A stretch of 64,000 nt of DNA. Origin: Antitrichia curtipendula. Its lineage: Eukaryota; Streptophyta; Bryopsida; Hypnales; Leucodontaceae. The notes under the pieces are model-generated. The model was not told the origin of the DNA and ran no database searches. It worked only from the letters and a program-made list of their open reading frames with translations. The DNA lies in the NCBI GenBank assembly GCA_951230915.1, contig OX579641.1, positions 13,060,254 through 13,124,253 on the forward strand, given 5' to 3'. The position numbers were made by a program, and so were the translations under genes. Shown piece after piece: positions 35,054-47,185 of the stretch (its first letter is position 1; every line of letters starts with the position of its first letter).

Positions 35054-36441
35054 ATGCCACAGCGCCACTCCAAGAACAACAATGATCTCGCATTCTTCAC
35101 ATATGACGAGAGGAAGAAGCTAGGCTATGGCACGCAGAAGGAGCGGCTGGGGAAAGACTCTATAAAGCCCTTTGACTCGTGCTGCATCTGCTTGCAGCCT
35201 ATCATTGATCCTTTGAGCTGTAACAAGGGTCATCTGTTTTGCAAAGAATGTATCTTCGAGTGCTTGCTGGCGCAGAAGAAGGATATCAAAAGGTTAGTTA
35301 AGTTTTCATGCTCTGCTTCCTGAGTCCTACTAATGAATGTAGGTAGTCCGTCGGTTGTCCTCAAACATAAGAAACTCAAGTTTTATTATAGAATTCACTG
35401 GCATGTACAGTATTTCAATTCGCGTAGACCTCGAGGTCACGAACCCTAAACCAAAATCGCGGGTTGCCTCGCTTACTTGTACAAGAGCATTATTGTAACG
35501 CTTTAAAGTCGACCGAGCACATAGTCTTGTTCAGAGTAGCTATGCTGCCCTGTAGTGCCACAGCTTAATGAACGGTGATGGCACGATGAGATTTTAATTG
35601 ATGTCTTAGACATTGGGTTACAGAGTCTATTTGGAAACAATCTTTGTGTAATAATCTGGAGAATGGGTCTATTGATTGGAACTTAACAAAGCGTATTCAC
35701 AGGTTCTTTCATCCTTCTCTCGACTTTTTCTGATGATTTGTTACTTTGGCTTGTGATGTTAGGAAGCTAGCATCATTTTCAAACCAAGAGAAGAGCGACA
35801 AAGTAGATCTGTTGGAGAAGAATGCTGCCGACAAGCAACGAGAGCTTGATGCATTTGACCGGCAGAACAATTCGGCTGTGCCACACCAGCAAGTCACTGG
35901 TAATCCCGACGATCGTCACATCTTTCATGGGGCGAACAGTGTGAGGGTTACATCGTATGAGGAAGAAGCACTGCGGACGATGAAGGCCTTTTGGTTGCCA
36001 TCAGCAACACCTGGAGCAGTGGAACGGGTTCAAGCCCCCTCGACAGACACTTGCTGCCCCGAAGGAAATGAGAAACTGAAACTGAAGGATTTGTTTCCCA
36101 TCATCTTCACTGACGTTCCACACAGGGAGAAGAAGGAAGTGGAGACTGAAGGTGCCAAGTTCATGTGTCCATCATGCTCCGTCACCCTCACGAACACGCT
36201 CACTCTGGTAGCTGTCAGCTCGTGCGGACACGTTTTCTGCAAGAAATGTGCAGATCAGTTCATTGCGCCAGGCAAGGAGTGCTTGGCATGTAATAAATCT
36301 TGTAAAGCTAGGAATTTGGTCACATTGGAGAAAGGAGGAACAGGCTTCTCTGGACATGATGACAACCTGGAGGCCACCTCTTTCAAACATGTAGGTAGTG
36401 GAACTGGCATGGGACTCTCACGTCCCACGACGAAGCTGTAG
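35054..36441 (+). CDS. NOSIP: NOSIP homologue (RING/U-box-like protein)
   Basis: Exon 1 is 35054-35292 and exon 2 is 35763-36441. The donor GTTAGT and acceptor TTAG give an in-frame join (DIK-R-KLAS) and 305 residues, the usual family size. The start MPQRHSKNNNDLAFFTYDER is the conserved N-terminus. A first zinc/U-box-like module lies at about 41-70 (CCICLQPIIDPL, GHLFCKECI), a charged linker with RELDAFDRQN at about 106-115, and EEEALRTMKAFWLPSATP near 146-163. A second RING-like module spans about 215-260 (CPSC, SSCGHVFCKKC, CLACN), and the tail has NLVTLEKGGTGFSGH. Animal NOSIP is a nuclear/cytosolic E3 ligase linked to nitric oxide synthase and the spliceosome; the plant role is less clear. 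No lesion is visible. Confidence 0.94.
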
Positions 36442-37159
36442 AGTATTAGATGGACACAGGAAGTCTGGAGTTACTAGTGATTTTGCGTTGCTCTTTGTTT
36501 TCGGTGTCGTAGCTCATGCGAAGCTGAACATGAAATTCCTTCTAAGCACGAGTGTTCTTTGAAGGGATGTGATCCGGTATGTTGACTTCCGATTGTCCTA
36601 TGGATGGTTTTATTTCATATTCCTTTTTCGGATTTACGGTCACTTTCGGTGTCGCGGAAAGCTTGCTAAATGGATGCTGTGCTATGTAAAACCTGACATT
36701 CAATTTTCGTAAAGCTGACATTTCGGCGTTACTATTGTAAGCACACCGAATGTTAGGAATATGTTGAACTGTGCCCTGAAGAATCTTCTGCCTCAATGCC
36801 TGGAAATTTAGAAATAGTCCAGAAGTAGCATCTATTAACTACAGTTCTCTGTGAGATCATTGTCCACGATTTAGCGGATTGCTCGTCAGATCAAACCGAT
36901 TGTGAATCAACGAATCACGAACCGTCATTCTGTTGTAGCTAACCTGGATTGTTCCCACATTCTTTCTTGTGTAAATTGCCTGCCTGTGAAATTAGACGAA
37001 CATGCCATTGACCGGACAAACATACAGAAATGCTTTTCTATGCATCATGGATCAGGCAATCATAACTGCTTGTTACTTCTGGTTTTGGATAACTCTCAAG
37101 GATGAGGAGTTCAAATTTTGAATAATAAAAACCTGTCTCTTCCACGACACATTTTTTGA
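36442..37159. other. NOSIP 3' flank
   Basis: This stretch keeps moderate GC and probably holds the 3' UTR. AATAATAAAAA near 37120 could serve as a polyadenylation region, but the end cannot be placed. No second gene seen. Confidence 0.4.
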
Positions 37160-37270
37160 CACTAGAAGAAACCTGTGTTTTTCATGACACATTTTTTGTG
37201 ACATCCACTTGTTTTTATGTCATCAATGACATCAAACATAACATTAGACATTTGGACCAAAAAGGGTCAC
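37160..37270. repeat. One-ended CACTA-like remnant
   Basis: CACTAGAAGAAACCTGTG near 37161 resembles the end of the CACTA-type miniature at 61676. Both continue with words for GACATCC and for repeated TGATGTC/ATGACATC. No matching right end is visible. Confidence 0.4.
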
Positions 37271-39595
37271 TTTTTCTTAGACAATCACATACTGGGCAAT
37301 GTTGATAATGGGTGTGCATACTTTAGTAAAAGTTTGTCCCCATGTTGAGACGTATCCAATGATATGACACTGCCAATGTAAATCATTGTTGCTCCTTTTA
37401 CATGTATAACAACTACAATATGATCATTGTACTCTACCTATATATGATGTTATATTTGAGCATGATAAAGTTTTGATGATAAAATGGCATCCATATGAAA
37501 GATGTTAAGCATTGAATTATCAATTTGATGATGTATGTCTTGCCATCCTTTTGTGCATATGTAATTTATATATTAAGAGTCATATATGGTATATTAGGTT
37601 CTCTTCTTTCATTCAAAGATTAAAGTACTATGGATCCATTTGTGGGTGGGTGGGAGTGGGGGGGAAGAGAGGGGGAGGAGGTGAATGATAGAAATGTGGT
37701 TGAAGAATTTACAAAAGAGTTCAATTGTATGACATAAATGGGTTGTATTCAAATGATGAATCAAAAAATCCATATTGCCCAAGGTTTTCACAACAATATA
37801 TGAAGAGAAAATGAATTAGTGCTAGATGAAGAAACAAGATGAACAAAAATTCAAATTGTATGTCATAGATAGCCTTATAAGCAATGTACGACACCCACTA
37901 ACTTTTTCTTTTCATATTATTGCATAGTTGTGTGGATGGTAAAGGGATGCAAGCCTTCTTCCCAATCAAGCCTTGATTAAAGGTTACCAAATATCATTAA
38001 AAACCTCTAATATGTAGTACTTGGTGCCAATTGGAGATTCAATTGATTGATAGAGAACAAATTATTTGAAGTATTTGAAATACTTAAAGCTTGACTATTC
38101 TAAATAGGTTGGCTATAGTATCCATATCATATGCAATGAATGACATATTTTTACCTACTAAAAAACCTATAGTTAGAACGTTTATAACTATGCACTAAAA
38201 ACCAAGAGAACCATCTACTATTAGAATAGTATTGTAGATTCAACATTTCAACACTTTATTTGCCAAATTCAATCTTTACATTGCCTAAAGACCAATCAAA
38301 TGACACAATGTGTCAATGCATTTGGAAAATAAATAATGATTTTGAGATGAATTTACATCTATTGTGTGTTCATTTAAAGAAAAGGACATTAACCCTTGAG
38401 ATCCTACAAGAGCCAAAAGTGATTACTTCAAGTATGTCATTTTGAATAAGGTGAAATTGGTCTTGAAATTTTTGCAATTTAGATGGATGTTGAAAATATT
38501 TTATTGCATCAAATGGTATAAAAATCATTCCTCTCTAAGTTGTGGAAGATACTCAAAGACCACAATATATACTAATAAGTTATAAATAATAAGTTACAGT
38601 ATACCACAACATATGCTAATATGCAACAATATATTATTAAGTTATTATAATGTACGCAATGACTTTTCATGTTTCATTTTTTGGACATCATAAATTTATT
38701 GTTTAGCTTTCAAGGATTGACCTTCAAATTGTAATTAATTAGTTGGAACTCAAAATGTGCTTAACTCCAAAAAGGACAAAGTCTATGAATGAGAAATTTC
38801 GTTAAACTAGTGATATTCCATATGCCATTTTCAGATCACATGGTCTTAACTGCAAAAGTGCTGTCTTGGACTAGTATAGATTTCAAACATCTAGAAATAG
38901 TATAGATTTCAGACTGTGTGCTCTAAAATTGCAAAAGTGCCATTTATATTTGTATTGATTTTAGACATCTAGGAATGGTACATATTTAGACATCTCGTAT
39001 TGGTATAGATTTCAAACCGTGTAGTCTAAACTATAAAAGTGCCAAAGTTGTGGAATGACTGCCATTTTAACAAAAATTCCCATATGATTATGCTCTTGAA
39101 CTTCAAAATTCCTCAATTTTTATATTCTATTTTGTCACAATAAGTGAATGAAAGCTTATATGTTTATTATTCAAAGGTGGCATCACATGTCTTCTATAAG
39201 TCATGGAAATTTTAGATATTCTTGTGAAAATTTGAAATTTCTATACGTGTTTGCTAAAAAAGTGAAGAAAATTCAAATCAAATTCAAAATTTTCTCAAAG
39301 AATTTGAAAATTTCACCATAGGTATATATTCTAGTGGTAAATATTTTGTTGCAAAGAAAGTTCCTTTTTATTCTATAAATAATAAATTAGTACATTGTGG
39401 TAATTGGCCCTAAGTTCAAAATACAACAATTACATTCAATTTTAGAAATTTTTAAATTATTAGCTTGGAGTAGGAAGCAGACTCGATTAATTCTAAAGTG
39501 CTTTGACGTCCAATTTCTAGACGTCAAACAAATTGAAAATCACTTTCTTTCTTATTGTTATTTGGATGAAAGTCATCCTAATTTGTGGAGATAGT
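37271..39595. other. AT-rich intergenic DNA, no gene seen
   Basis: Faint repeated words occur at 38870-39040 (TAGATTTCAGACTGTGTG, TAGATTTCAAACCGTGTAG, and AAAAGTGCCA), suggesting a decayed local duplication. A GGGTGGGTGGGAGTGGGGG tract lies at 37645-37663. Confidence 0.45.
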
Positions 39596-39599
39596 TTAT

Positions 39600-40290
39600 T
39601 AAGTTCTTGTCCTATCTAATGGTTGGATTTGGTGTTACTATAGTACATATTTTTCTAAAATTACAAATGTAGAAGTGTGTCAAGTGGTTGACCAAGCCAA
39701 AATTGCATTGACTCTAGTTCAAACTTGGATTTGCAAAAATGAGGTCATAGTTTTAAAGAATAGAAAATTTTCAGAAAATCACCATATCATTACAAAAAAA
39801 TTCAGCCCTCGGGAGTGCCGCAAAGTGTCGCGAGTTTTGCAAGGCTGTGTGCAATTAGGGAAAAAAATAATTTTTTTTAATTTTTTTTTGGAAAATCTGA
39901 CGTGGCACTATTAGTTCCACGTCAGATTGGAGAAATTTTTAAAAAAAATTAAATTTTTAAAAAAAATTTAAAAAATTAAAAATAATTAAAAAAATAATTT
40001 TTTATGTTTCTGTAACTGCACCGCGGGAGGTGCCGAAATTTTTTTCTAAACAGCATTGTCGAGGGCTGAAATTTTTTGTAATGCAAGAGAACTTCATTTC
40101 AAATCCATTCCAACAAATGTTACTCAAAAAATGACAATATTTTGCTTGCAATTGAATTTCAAAGGAATTTTGAATTTTCCTTTCAAAATTTATAGAAAGT
40201 ATTGGTGATAGTATTGGTGAATCTAACCATATGGATGGAATCTAAAACTCAAAGTCTACATCTTTTATTTATTCACGAATTCCAAAATAT
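39600..40290. repeat. Dispersed repeat, inverted copy at 47800-48170
   Basis: The parts outside the inserted miniature element (AACTTGGATTTGCAAAAATG, AACTTCATTTCAAATCCATT, CATATGGATGGAATCTAAAA) are the reverse complement of 47800-48170 in order. Non-coding. Confidence 0.65.
39788..40083. mobile_element. 296-bp miniature element with ~24-bp inverted ends
   Basis: The left end CATTACAAAAAAATTCAGCC matches the inverted right end CATTACAAAAAATTTCAGCC, both continuing CTCG. The middle has a perfect 12-bp hairpin, AATCTGACGTGG (39894-39905) with CCACGTCAGATT (39917-39928). The related repeat copy at 47800-48170 lacks it, so it is an insertion. The superfamily is not fixed because no clear target duplication is seen. 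Confidence 0.78.
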
Positions 40291-41815
40291 ACTTCCAAAG
40301 AGTACTTTACAATGATTTTTCTCAAATCGTTAATTCTAGAGAATACTCTAGATGTTTAGGAGTTTACTTCAATTAATCAATTGTGTCAAATATTGAAAAG
40401 ATCATTTTCATTGGTGAAATTCAAATCTAGAGCTGGGAGCTAAAAACTTGCCAAATACACTACAAGATTATCTACGGCACACATTTAAATTCATACAAAA
40501 TATAGAAGATCCCCATGATGAATCTACTTTAGTGCATAACAACAAGAAAGAGTAACTGAGCCATAAACAAAATAAATGGGTGAAAACTTACTTTTTTTAG
40601 CTCCACTTCTAAATCATTTTCATTGATAAAATTCAAATACTAAAAAAACCACGCCTATGGTTGGCTTTCAATGTCATTGAAAAGCTAGATTCTAGCTCCT
40701 CATGAATAGGGTAGAGCCTCAAACCATTTGTTCCATTTTTCAACATTGTAATTCAACAAAAATACTTTAAAAATTGTACATAAGCTTGCAATGTGTTGTT
40801 GAAGAGGCCTAAGAATATGTAATTTTCCCTCCAAATTTGCCTAAATGGGAAAGGAATTGTTTTGAACTCTATACATAAAGAAGTGATTGTGTAATGCACA
40901 AGCATTCTACTATTTTATGCCAAACAATCCACAAAATATAATATTGCAAAGTGCAACATTGAATGCAAGATACATTTAACATACCACAAAACCACTCATT
41001 TTTTGCAATTGGAATCTAAATAGACTTTTATAGACTTATAATAGACTCAATAGACTCAAAAACAATAGTATTTTGGAAACACATATTGGAAACAACATTT
41101 TCTAAAAAAACGGTCTAGAATCAAGGATCCTAAATAAAGGATTAAAACCATAGAGGTCCTAGCCCTAGTTACCAACTACTCTAATCATACACTTCATTGG
41201 ACTTCAATTAGCATGTGCAACAAGTATGACCTTGCATTAATGACTATGGCCACTCTCATCATTCAAAGGAAATGGCTACGATCGCTAATAGTAGTCTACA
41301 ACCTCCCATTTTGAGTTCCATATTGATAGAATTTGATTCCAACTGATTTGGCTCCCAACCAAAAGATTATGCAAAGCTCTACGCACTTCCCAAAAATCAA
41401 TATTCCACATATCAAAAATGCTTGAAGTAACAAAGAATAACTGGCCATTCACCGTACACTTCCAAGAATTAGACAACAACCATTGCCAATCACCGCATAG
41501 TAACCTCATGGTTCAACTACCATTTGTATTGGGATGGGAACAAAATTTTGTATCACCATCCAATGACTGCACTGTGGAGTGGAGGGTCGCAGTGAATTTT
41601 TGACTAGATTTCAAGTGCATCACTTTTAAATTGCAATAAAATTTGTAGGAAAAAATCTTTTGCAATTTGTTTTTCAAAGGTGAATCTTAACATGACATTT
41701 AATAGTCACGCCAAATTTCAAAACATACAAGTCTCTACATTTATGATTTATGATTTGAATTTTGTCTGTGCGGTGATTGGCAAGTGTACTATAACTGTTA
41801 TCCTCTCCCTCAAAT
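40291..41815. other. Intergenic DNA; 3' flank of the dehydrogenase gene at its right end
   Basis: AT-rich sequence with short frames only. The last ~150 bases before 41815 should include the 3' UTR of the minus-strand dehydrogenase gene. No element recognised. Confidence 0.4.
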
Positions 41816-44626
41816 CTATATCAACTTCACGCCATTGTCTTGATAACGGCTGCCAATGGCTCTCACACGATTGCCATCCTTGTCGAAAAAGCGTCCGCCT
41901 GAAATGATTTGGGGAAACCCGGTGGCAACTTTGAAAGCTGCCGATGCGGGCGACAAGCATTCAATACTCTGTCCGGTCCCCCGGGTTGCAAGAATTCGAG
42001 GAACCAGATCCTTCGCCACGGTCTCTGGTTCTTCGGCCAATGTGTTGAAGAACCGCCGCGCAACTGGGGTCGAGTCCTTCAATAAAAGGTCCGTAAGGAC
42101 CATACCAGGTGAAAGGTTATGCACTCCAATGCTGCTTAGACCTGCAAATGATTCAACATATCCAGGATATTACAGTAAGTTTAGGCTGCAGAATACAGAG
42201 ACAATGACAATTACCACCAGTGCAAATAAGTCACATTTTAGATTGAGCTGGAATGGGAAGACAGGGCCAAATTCACTTGAAAATAGAGCTGCTCGGTTCC
42301 AAGAGCTTGCAGGCATTTGTGATGTCCGGTAGTGAATCATAAACTTCCTGATATCCTGAGTCATGATGTAGGTCTTCGAGTATTCCATACACTAAGAGGA
42401 TAAGTTATTGTATTCAGAAAAGACTATCACTTACGGACAGAGCTCTGAGTTCAGTGACTCAGCTCCACCACTACACCACGCATTAATTTTTCACCAGTAA
42501 CGCAGATGTCCATTTTCAAGAGACAGGAGTATAATAAAGTGCAGACATGGATAGGTTATTAAAGACGACAAAGTCCTATCTGATGTATAGAGAAAATTTG
42601 TAAAACCGAAGACAATCCCTCGAGGGTACCTTTTTTCATAAAATTGTTATTAGAACCGGCTTGCACAACCATTTATCACAAATCCTACTCGCTCTGATAT
42701 GCAGGGTTTGTGATTTACAAGGGTCTTCAAAATGCACCATGAAATTGGGATCGGGATTTTCAAAAGCATCAGGCCTGGAGGGAAGAAAACCGACGCTATG
42801 CAAGATTCCCTCTTCACAAAGTCCTCTACAACATAGTGCAGTCGTTTCAACGACACAAGATATCTAACACACAAGATGCATCACCAAAATCTGACACACT
42901 TGGAACTCTTGTGTGTCACAGGCACAGGACTCAAGAATCTTCTATCACATGTGTTCAGAGCGTGACAAGTGAAAGTTGCCAATCATATGTGTTCACCTGA
43001 AGACAAATTCTAAGAACATACCAAATTCTGAGACTGAAAATAGAGAGCTTGGATTGTAGTATCACAGCACACATTGACGTACCAGCTGCTTGAAGCTCCT
43101 CACTTAGTGAACGTGTAAGCTGAGTCAAGGCCACCTTGGTGGACTTATGAGTGCACGCTGATTTAGTGAAACTGGCTCCCCATCGTGAGAAGCCCATGTT
43201 GAAGATATGGTAGATGGGCTTGGAGCTGGTATCCTGAAGGCGCATCAGTCGAATGGCTTCTCTACAGCACAACAAAGACCCCACCACATTGGTTCCGCTA
43301 ACTCTCACAATCTCTGCCGCATCCACATCGGCCAGCAGTTTCTTACTCGTCACCTCCCCTGTAACCCAAACCCAAATATCAATTTGGTTAGCACCAGGGC
43401 ACCTGTGTACAGCTTCATTTTGGCTTAACGTAGAGGTACCTTGGTACCTGAATACGACACCCTAAATATTTGCAATATGAATACATAATGATTTTGAGAA
43501 TGTAAACCTCTGGAACATAAGAACTCCGTAACAAAAAACTTGTGTTGATTTCTGGTCATCAACTTATAAACACTTTGAGTCATTAGCTTTGCATATAGTA
43601 TCTAAATACCGCATTTTTCGGTGGGTTGGAATCCTCTTTTATATGAATTAGCAAAGATTTGACCGTTATAATAATAGTAACTATATAATACCCTTAGACT
43701 TCAAGCAGATGAGTACGTATTGATTTTGAGAATGTACACATCCATTACAAAAAAAACTTGTGTTAGTATTAAATCATCTACAGATAAAACTTTGAACTCT
43801 TACATGCATGGAGTATCCAAATATAGTTTTCTTTGGTGCATTCGAATATTTTTTTATAAGAATATGTATAAGAATTTGACCATAATAACCATGGTACTCA
43901 TGCCCAGTGTTTCTTTTGAGGTGAAATTACCTGAATGCAGAAAAAATGAGACGAGAATTAGGTCAAGAGACAGAGCTGACCAGCATTATTGATCCAGAAA
44001 TGAACTGTGCCCAGACTCTCCACTGCGAAAGCCGCCAAGGCAGCGACATCCGCTGCACTGGAGACATCACACCGCACTCCGTGAACGGAAGAGGAGTCAA
44101 ACTCTGTCTGCAGCGAAGCAACGGCAGCACTGAGTTGCTCTTCATTCCGTCCGCAGATGACCACTTTCTCATTCGCGGCCAGAAATTCTCGCGCCAGTGA
44201 GAATCCAAGTCCCTTGGTGCCGCCTGTGATTACAATGCCCTTCTTCTCAACGTGCGCGTGGGCAGTGACCACATTCCGAGAGGCCGCCCTAACCCTAATC
44301 TGCACAAACAGATGGGATTGCGCTGAATCGTCACTCCTCACGCCATATTTGTATTCAATTTTGGGACAATTCTACGAGAATCTGGAGAATTTTTCAACAA
44401 TTCGAAACTTCCGAGACCCATGCAACGGCAATTTTTCAAACTAAGATTTTACCTTCGCATGGAGAATGCTGCTACCGGTACTGCGCCAATCTTTGAGCCA
44501 CAAGTGCCCGTAATTGCGCCGGCTGCTGCTCCAACGCGAACAGACGTCTTGCACTGGACTTCTGGTGGGGCATGAAACAGGGCGAGGGGCAGCAATCAGT
44601 TGCGCTGGCCAAGCTACTGTCGCCAT
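41816..44626 (-). CDS. NYC1/NOL-family short-chain dehydrogenase (putative chlorophyll b reductase)
   Basis: Four exons: 44453-44626, 43981-44371, 43083-43358 and 41816-42141. All junctions are GT-AG, and the joins keep frame for 388 residues. The first 60 residues (MATVAWPAQL..., Ser/Arg-rich) look like a plastid transit peptide. An upstream in-frame Met at 44740 exists, but the start at 44626 fits a plastid protein better. The NAD(P)-binding motif TGGTKGLG is at 107-114, WINNAG at 184-189, HIFNM at 239-243, and VHNLSPGMVLTDLLL near 287-301. The family (NYC1/NOL) reduces chlorophyll b on the way to chlorophyll a during pigment breakdown. The YxxxK position reads HKSTK (259-263): Lys is kept and Tyr is His, so activity may differ, or this may be a subfamily trait. 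The exact member is not settled. Confidence 0.85.
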
Positions 44627-45239
44627 AGCCACAGCCGAGGAGAATTCTCGCACTCCGTCACCTTCACAGCAATCCAAACAAGACCGACGACACCCAAATC
44701 TGACGACGTGGCAAAAAAATTCATCCGAGGTGGCATCCAACGTGGCATTCGCTCACCACTTATCAGTGCTTTAAAGGATCAGATTCTCCTCAGCTATTCG
44801 GCAGGGGAACCAAAAAACTGTGCCTTCTAATCCCTTTCCAATTCCTTCAGTACCGATCCACAGCCACAACTACCCAGATCGATGCGACCAAAGTACTTGG
44901 CCCACACTAACTAATTAACACAATTCTAGACGAAGACAGTGAAGATAAAATAGTATAGAATTCGATCGACGCAACGTACTCACTGGCTGGAAAGAGTGTG
45001 GATCGACTTTCTGTTGTGGAAAAAGAATGCTTTTACATGATGTGAAGCTTGGCTTCGCATCATGACTGGTTGCTAACCAACGAGAAAGGATATCCACTGT
45101 CTGATCATTTCAAAGGAAGGAAAAAGAAGTAAAGGAACTTTCCTCTGGTGCCCAACAACCTTTCAATTATCCAAAGCTCAAAGCTCTATCATACTCCTGG
45201 CCATGCAATAACCATATATTATCCTCCTTTTGCTGGAAT
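44627..45239. other. Upstream flank of the dehydrogenase gene
   Basis: This likely holds the 5' UTR and promoter. It has moderate GC and several overlapping frames, none with a family signature. Confidence 0.4.
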
Positions 45240-46020
45240 TCAGACCAGCCAGCAGTTTCCTGGTTCTTCCCTGTCCTGAAGTCACAGCCAAAGGCGACCT
45301 GAGAGGCTCATTACAATAGGGGTAGTCACACCTTCTTCACTCCGCACTTGGAGAATGGAGAATGGAGATGTGGCGGCTTAAGGTTGGCTTCATGTTGGCC
45401 CTCCACGCTAGAATATTCTTAACTAGTTATATCTTCCGCACTCCTAGTCTTCACCTCCGGAGGTGAATAATGGGAGTGGTGAAGACTTGTTCATTTAAGT
45501 ATATTCTCCATCTTGCGTTGTACACCGTCTTCATGTTCATCCTACGCTCCACGTCAAATGTTGGTCTCCGATTCTCCACTCTCGTTCTCCAAACAACTTT
45601 TGGGGGTGTCACACCTTCTTCATCCACCACGGCTCCCCATTGGTTCCTCCAAATCCTCATGAACTTGTCATTCTTCATTCTCCACCTGCCTGGGGAGAAG
45701 GTGTGACTACCGCTAATGTTGCCACATGACTGATCTTCAGCTTGATTCTTCAGCTTGATTCCCGGTCGGATCTGGTTCTTTGGTTTCCGGGTTTGGTTCT
45801 TTGGTTTCTGGGTTTGGTTCTTTGATTTCGTTTGGATCAACTGCTGATGAGTGCTGCCTGCCGGCCCAGGCGACCTGGGAGGCTTATTACAATGTTGCCA
45901 CATGACTGATCTTCAGTTTGGTTTCCGATCGGATCTGGTTCTTTGGTTTTCTGGGTTTGGTTCTTTGGTTTCGTTTGGATCCACTGCTGATGAGTGCTGC
46001 CTGCCGGCCGGCCAAGGCGA
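45240..46020. repeat. Tandem duplication with ~176-bp period, partial copies
   Basis: AATGTTGCCACATGACTGATCTTCAG occurs at 45715 and 45891, and GGCGACCTGRGAGGCTYATTAC at 45292 and 45870. CTGCTGATGAGTGCTGCCTG occurs at 45841 and 45985. Inside each unit there is a GGTTCTTTGGTTT-C-GGGTTT sub-repeat of about 21-22 bp. The left copy was interrupted by the miniature element at 45318-45714. Confidence 0.8.
45318..45714. mobile_element. 397-bp miniature element with empty site in the adjacent tandem copy
   Basis: The ends are AGGGGTAGTCACACCTTCT and, inverted, AGCGGTAGTCACACCTTCT. AAT lies outside both (45315-45317 and 45715-45717). The neighbouring tandem copy reads ATTACAATGTTGCC without the element, so the 3-bp duplication is directly shown. 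A 3-bp site suits PIF/Harbinger or CACTA types, but the ends are not those of the 11.4-kb Harbinger. Non-coding. Confidence 0.85.
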
Positions 46021-46567
46021 TAGCTGGGTCTACTACCGTCTCTCTTTTTCTTTTCTTCCAGTTGGGCACATGTTCACAAGCACCTAACGGTTGAACCTTT
46101 CTCTGCGGTACGGGGAGTCTACATGCCGTTCATATTGATATGGCAATACGCGCCCATGATTGGACCAACCCAGCCAGCCAAGGCGAAGTTATGGATCGCC
46201 ACCACCAAGACTTTGGAACTGGGTGGATTCAATTCAATCAACTTGGTCTCCCTCTTCCACCGGACTTCTTATTATAAGTTACGCAGGACTCTTTCCAGGA
46301 GCTGAAATTCTGGCAAACCTATGCAGCCACCCCACCTGGCAACATCATCACATATCAGTCATCCTTTCAGCTTCCGTCTTCCTTGCTTTTCGATTCTCTC
46401 ATTTGCTGCATTCCTTTTTTTTACTTTTTTACTTTTTATTTTACAGAAACAAATGGGTTGCAAGTTTATTAATACGTGAACCATGATTCGGATGAGTCGT
46501 GGTAAGAACAGGCCAACAGGGACCGTTTCTCATTAAAATGAATACACCACTGCAAGTGATTACTTAC

Positions 46568-46587
46568 CGTTGGGTTTAAACCCAACG
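46568..46587. repeat. Perfect 20-bp palindrome
   Basis: CGTTGGGTTTAAACCCAACG reads the same on both strands with no loop. It could be a dimer-binding site or the joint of a small inverted duplication; neither is shown. Confidence 0.8.
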
Positions 46588-47062
46588 TTTCTTACATAAG
46601 CCGGAATCTGGCAGTTGCGTGAATTTTTGAAACTTCGAAAAGAAAAGAAAACTCTTTCACTGGAGCCTATTGGGACAGACTAAATATTGCTTTCAGCCGG
46701 GTTTTACGAGAGTTTTTGAAAAACAATTGGCCCTTGGAAAATGGGCCGGGTGGAGATTAGCTTAGCTGCCCCACTTCCTGGACCGGGATTTCGGAGGGAT
46801 TTGGATTCATGAGGAACTTCGGAGTTCGGACGGAACTGATGGGACGGGACGGGACGGGCGGTCCCTGCTGTTGACTCAGTACCGGGTACCGGGTACCGTC
46901 CGGCCGGGTGGTGACGTGCACCGCCAGTCATCTCCAAAAGTCGCGTTGGCTGTCAGCGGCTAGCCCGGCCAGGACCCCATATTATCATTCAATTTCCCTG
47001 GTGTCACCTCGGGAGTTGCTCGTCGTAATTGCTATTCACGATCTGGTGACGCCTGGTGGCAG

Positions 47063-47104
47063 AGGATGGATGAAAGGGAGGATGGATGAAAGGGAGGATG
47101 GATG
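47063..47104. repeat. 16-bp minisatellite, 2.7 units
   Basis: The unit AGGATGGATGAAAGGG is repeated without change twice and then in part. Confidence 0.85.
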
Positions 47105-47185
47105 ATGTAAATCCGTTGCAGGTAGACGGATGAAATTGGGGCAGCAGAATTGGTGACACGTTGTGGTGAAGACATTTACTTTTGT

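Larger units (their letters stand above)
46021..47185. other. GC-richer intergenic DNA with short tandem motifs
   Basis: GGGAC repeats at about 46837-46858 and a GGGTACC repeat near 46880-46900 stand out. No gene with a recognisable product; several overlapping frames of 60-108 residues are unsupported. Confidence 0.4.

Noticed and set aside
41856..42332. 158-residue plus-strand frame
   Set aside because: It is a shadow of the last exon of the minus-strand dehydrogenase gene.
45451..45903. 150-residue minus-strand frame with repeated Lys-Asn-Gln
   Set aside because: It runs across a miniature element and a tandem repeat; the repeated residues come from the GGTTCTTTGGTTT units.
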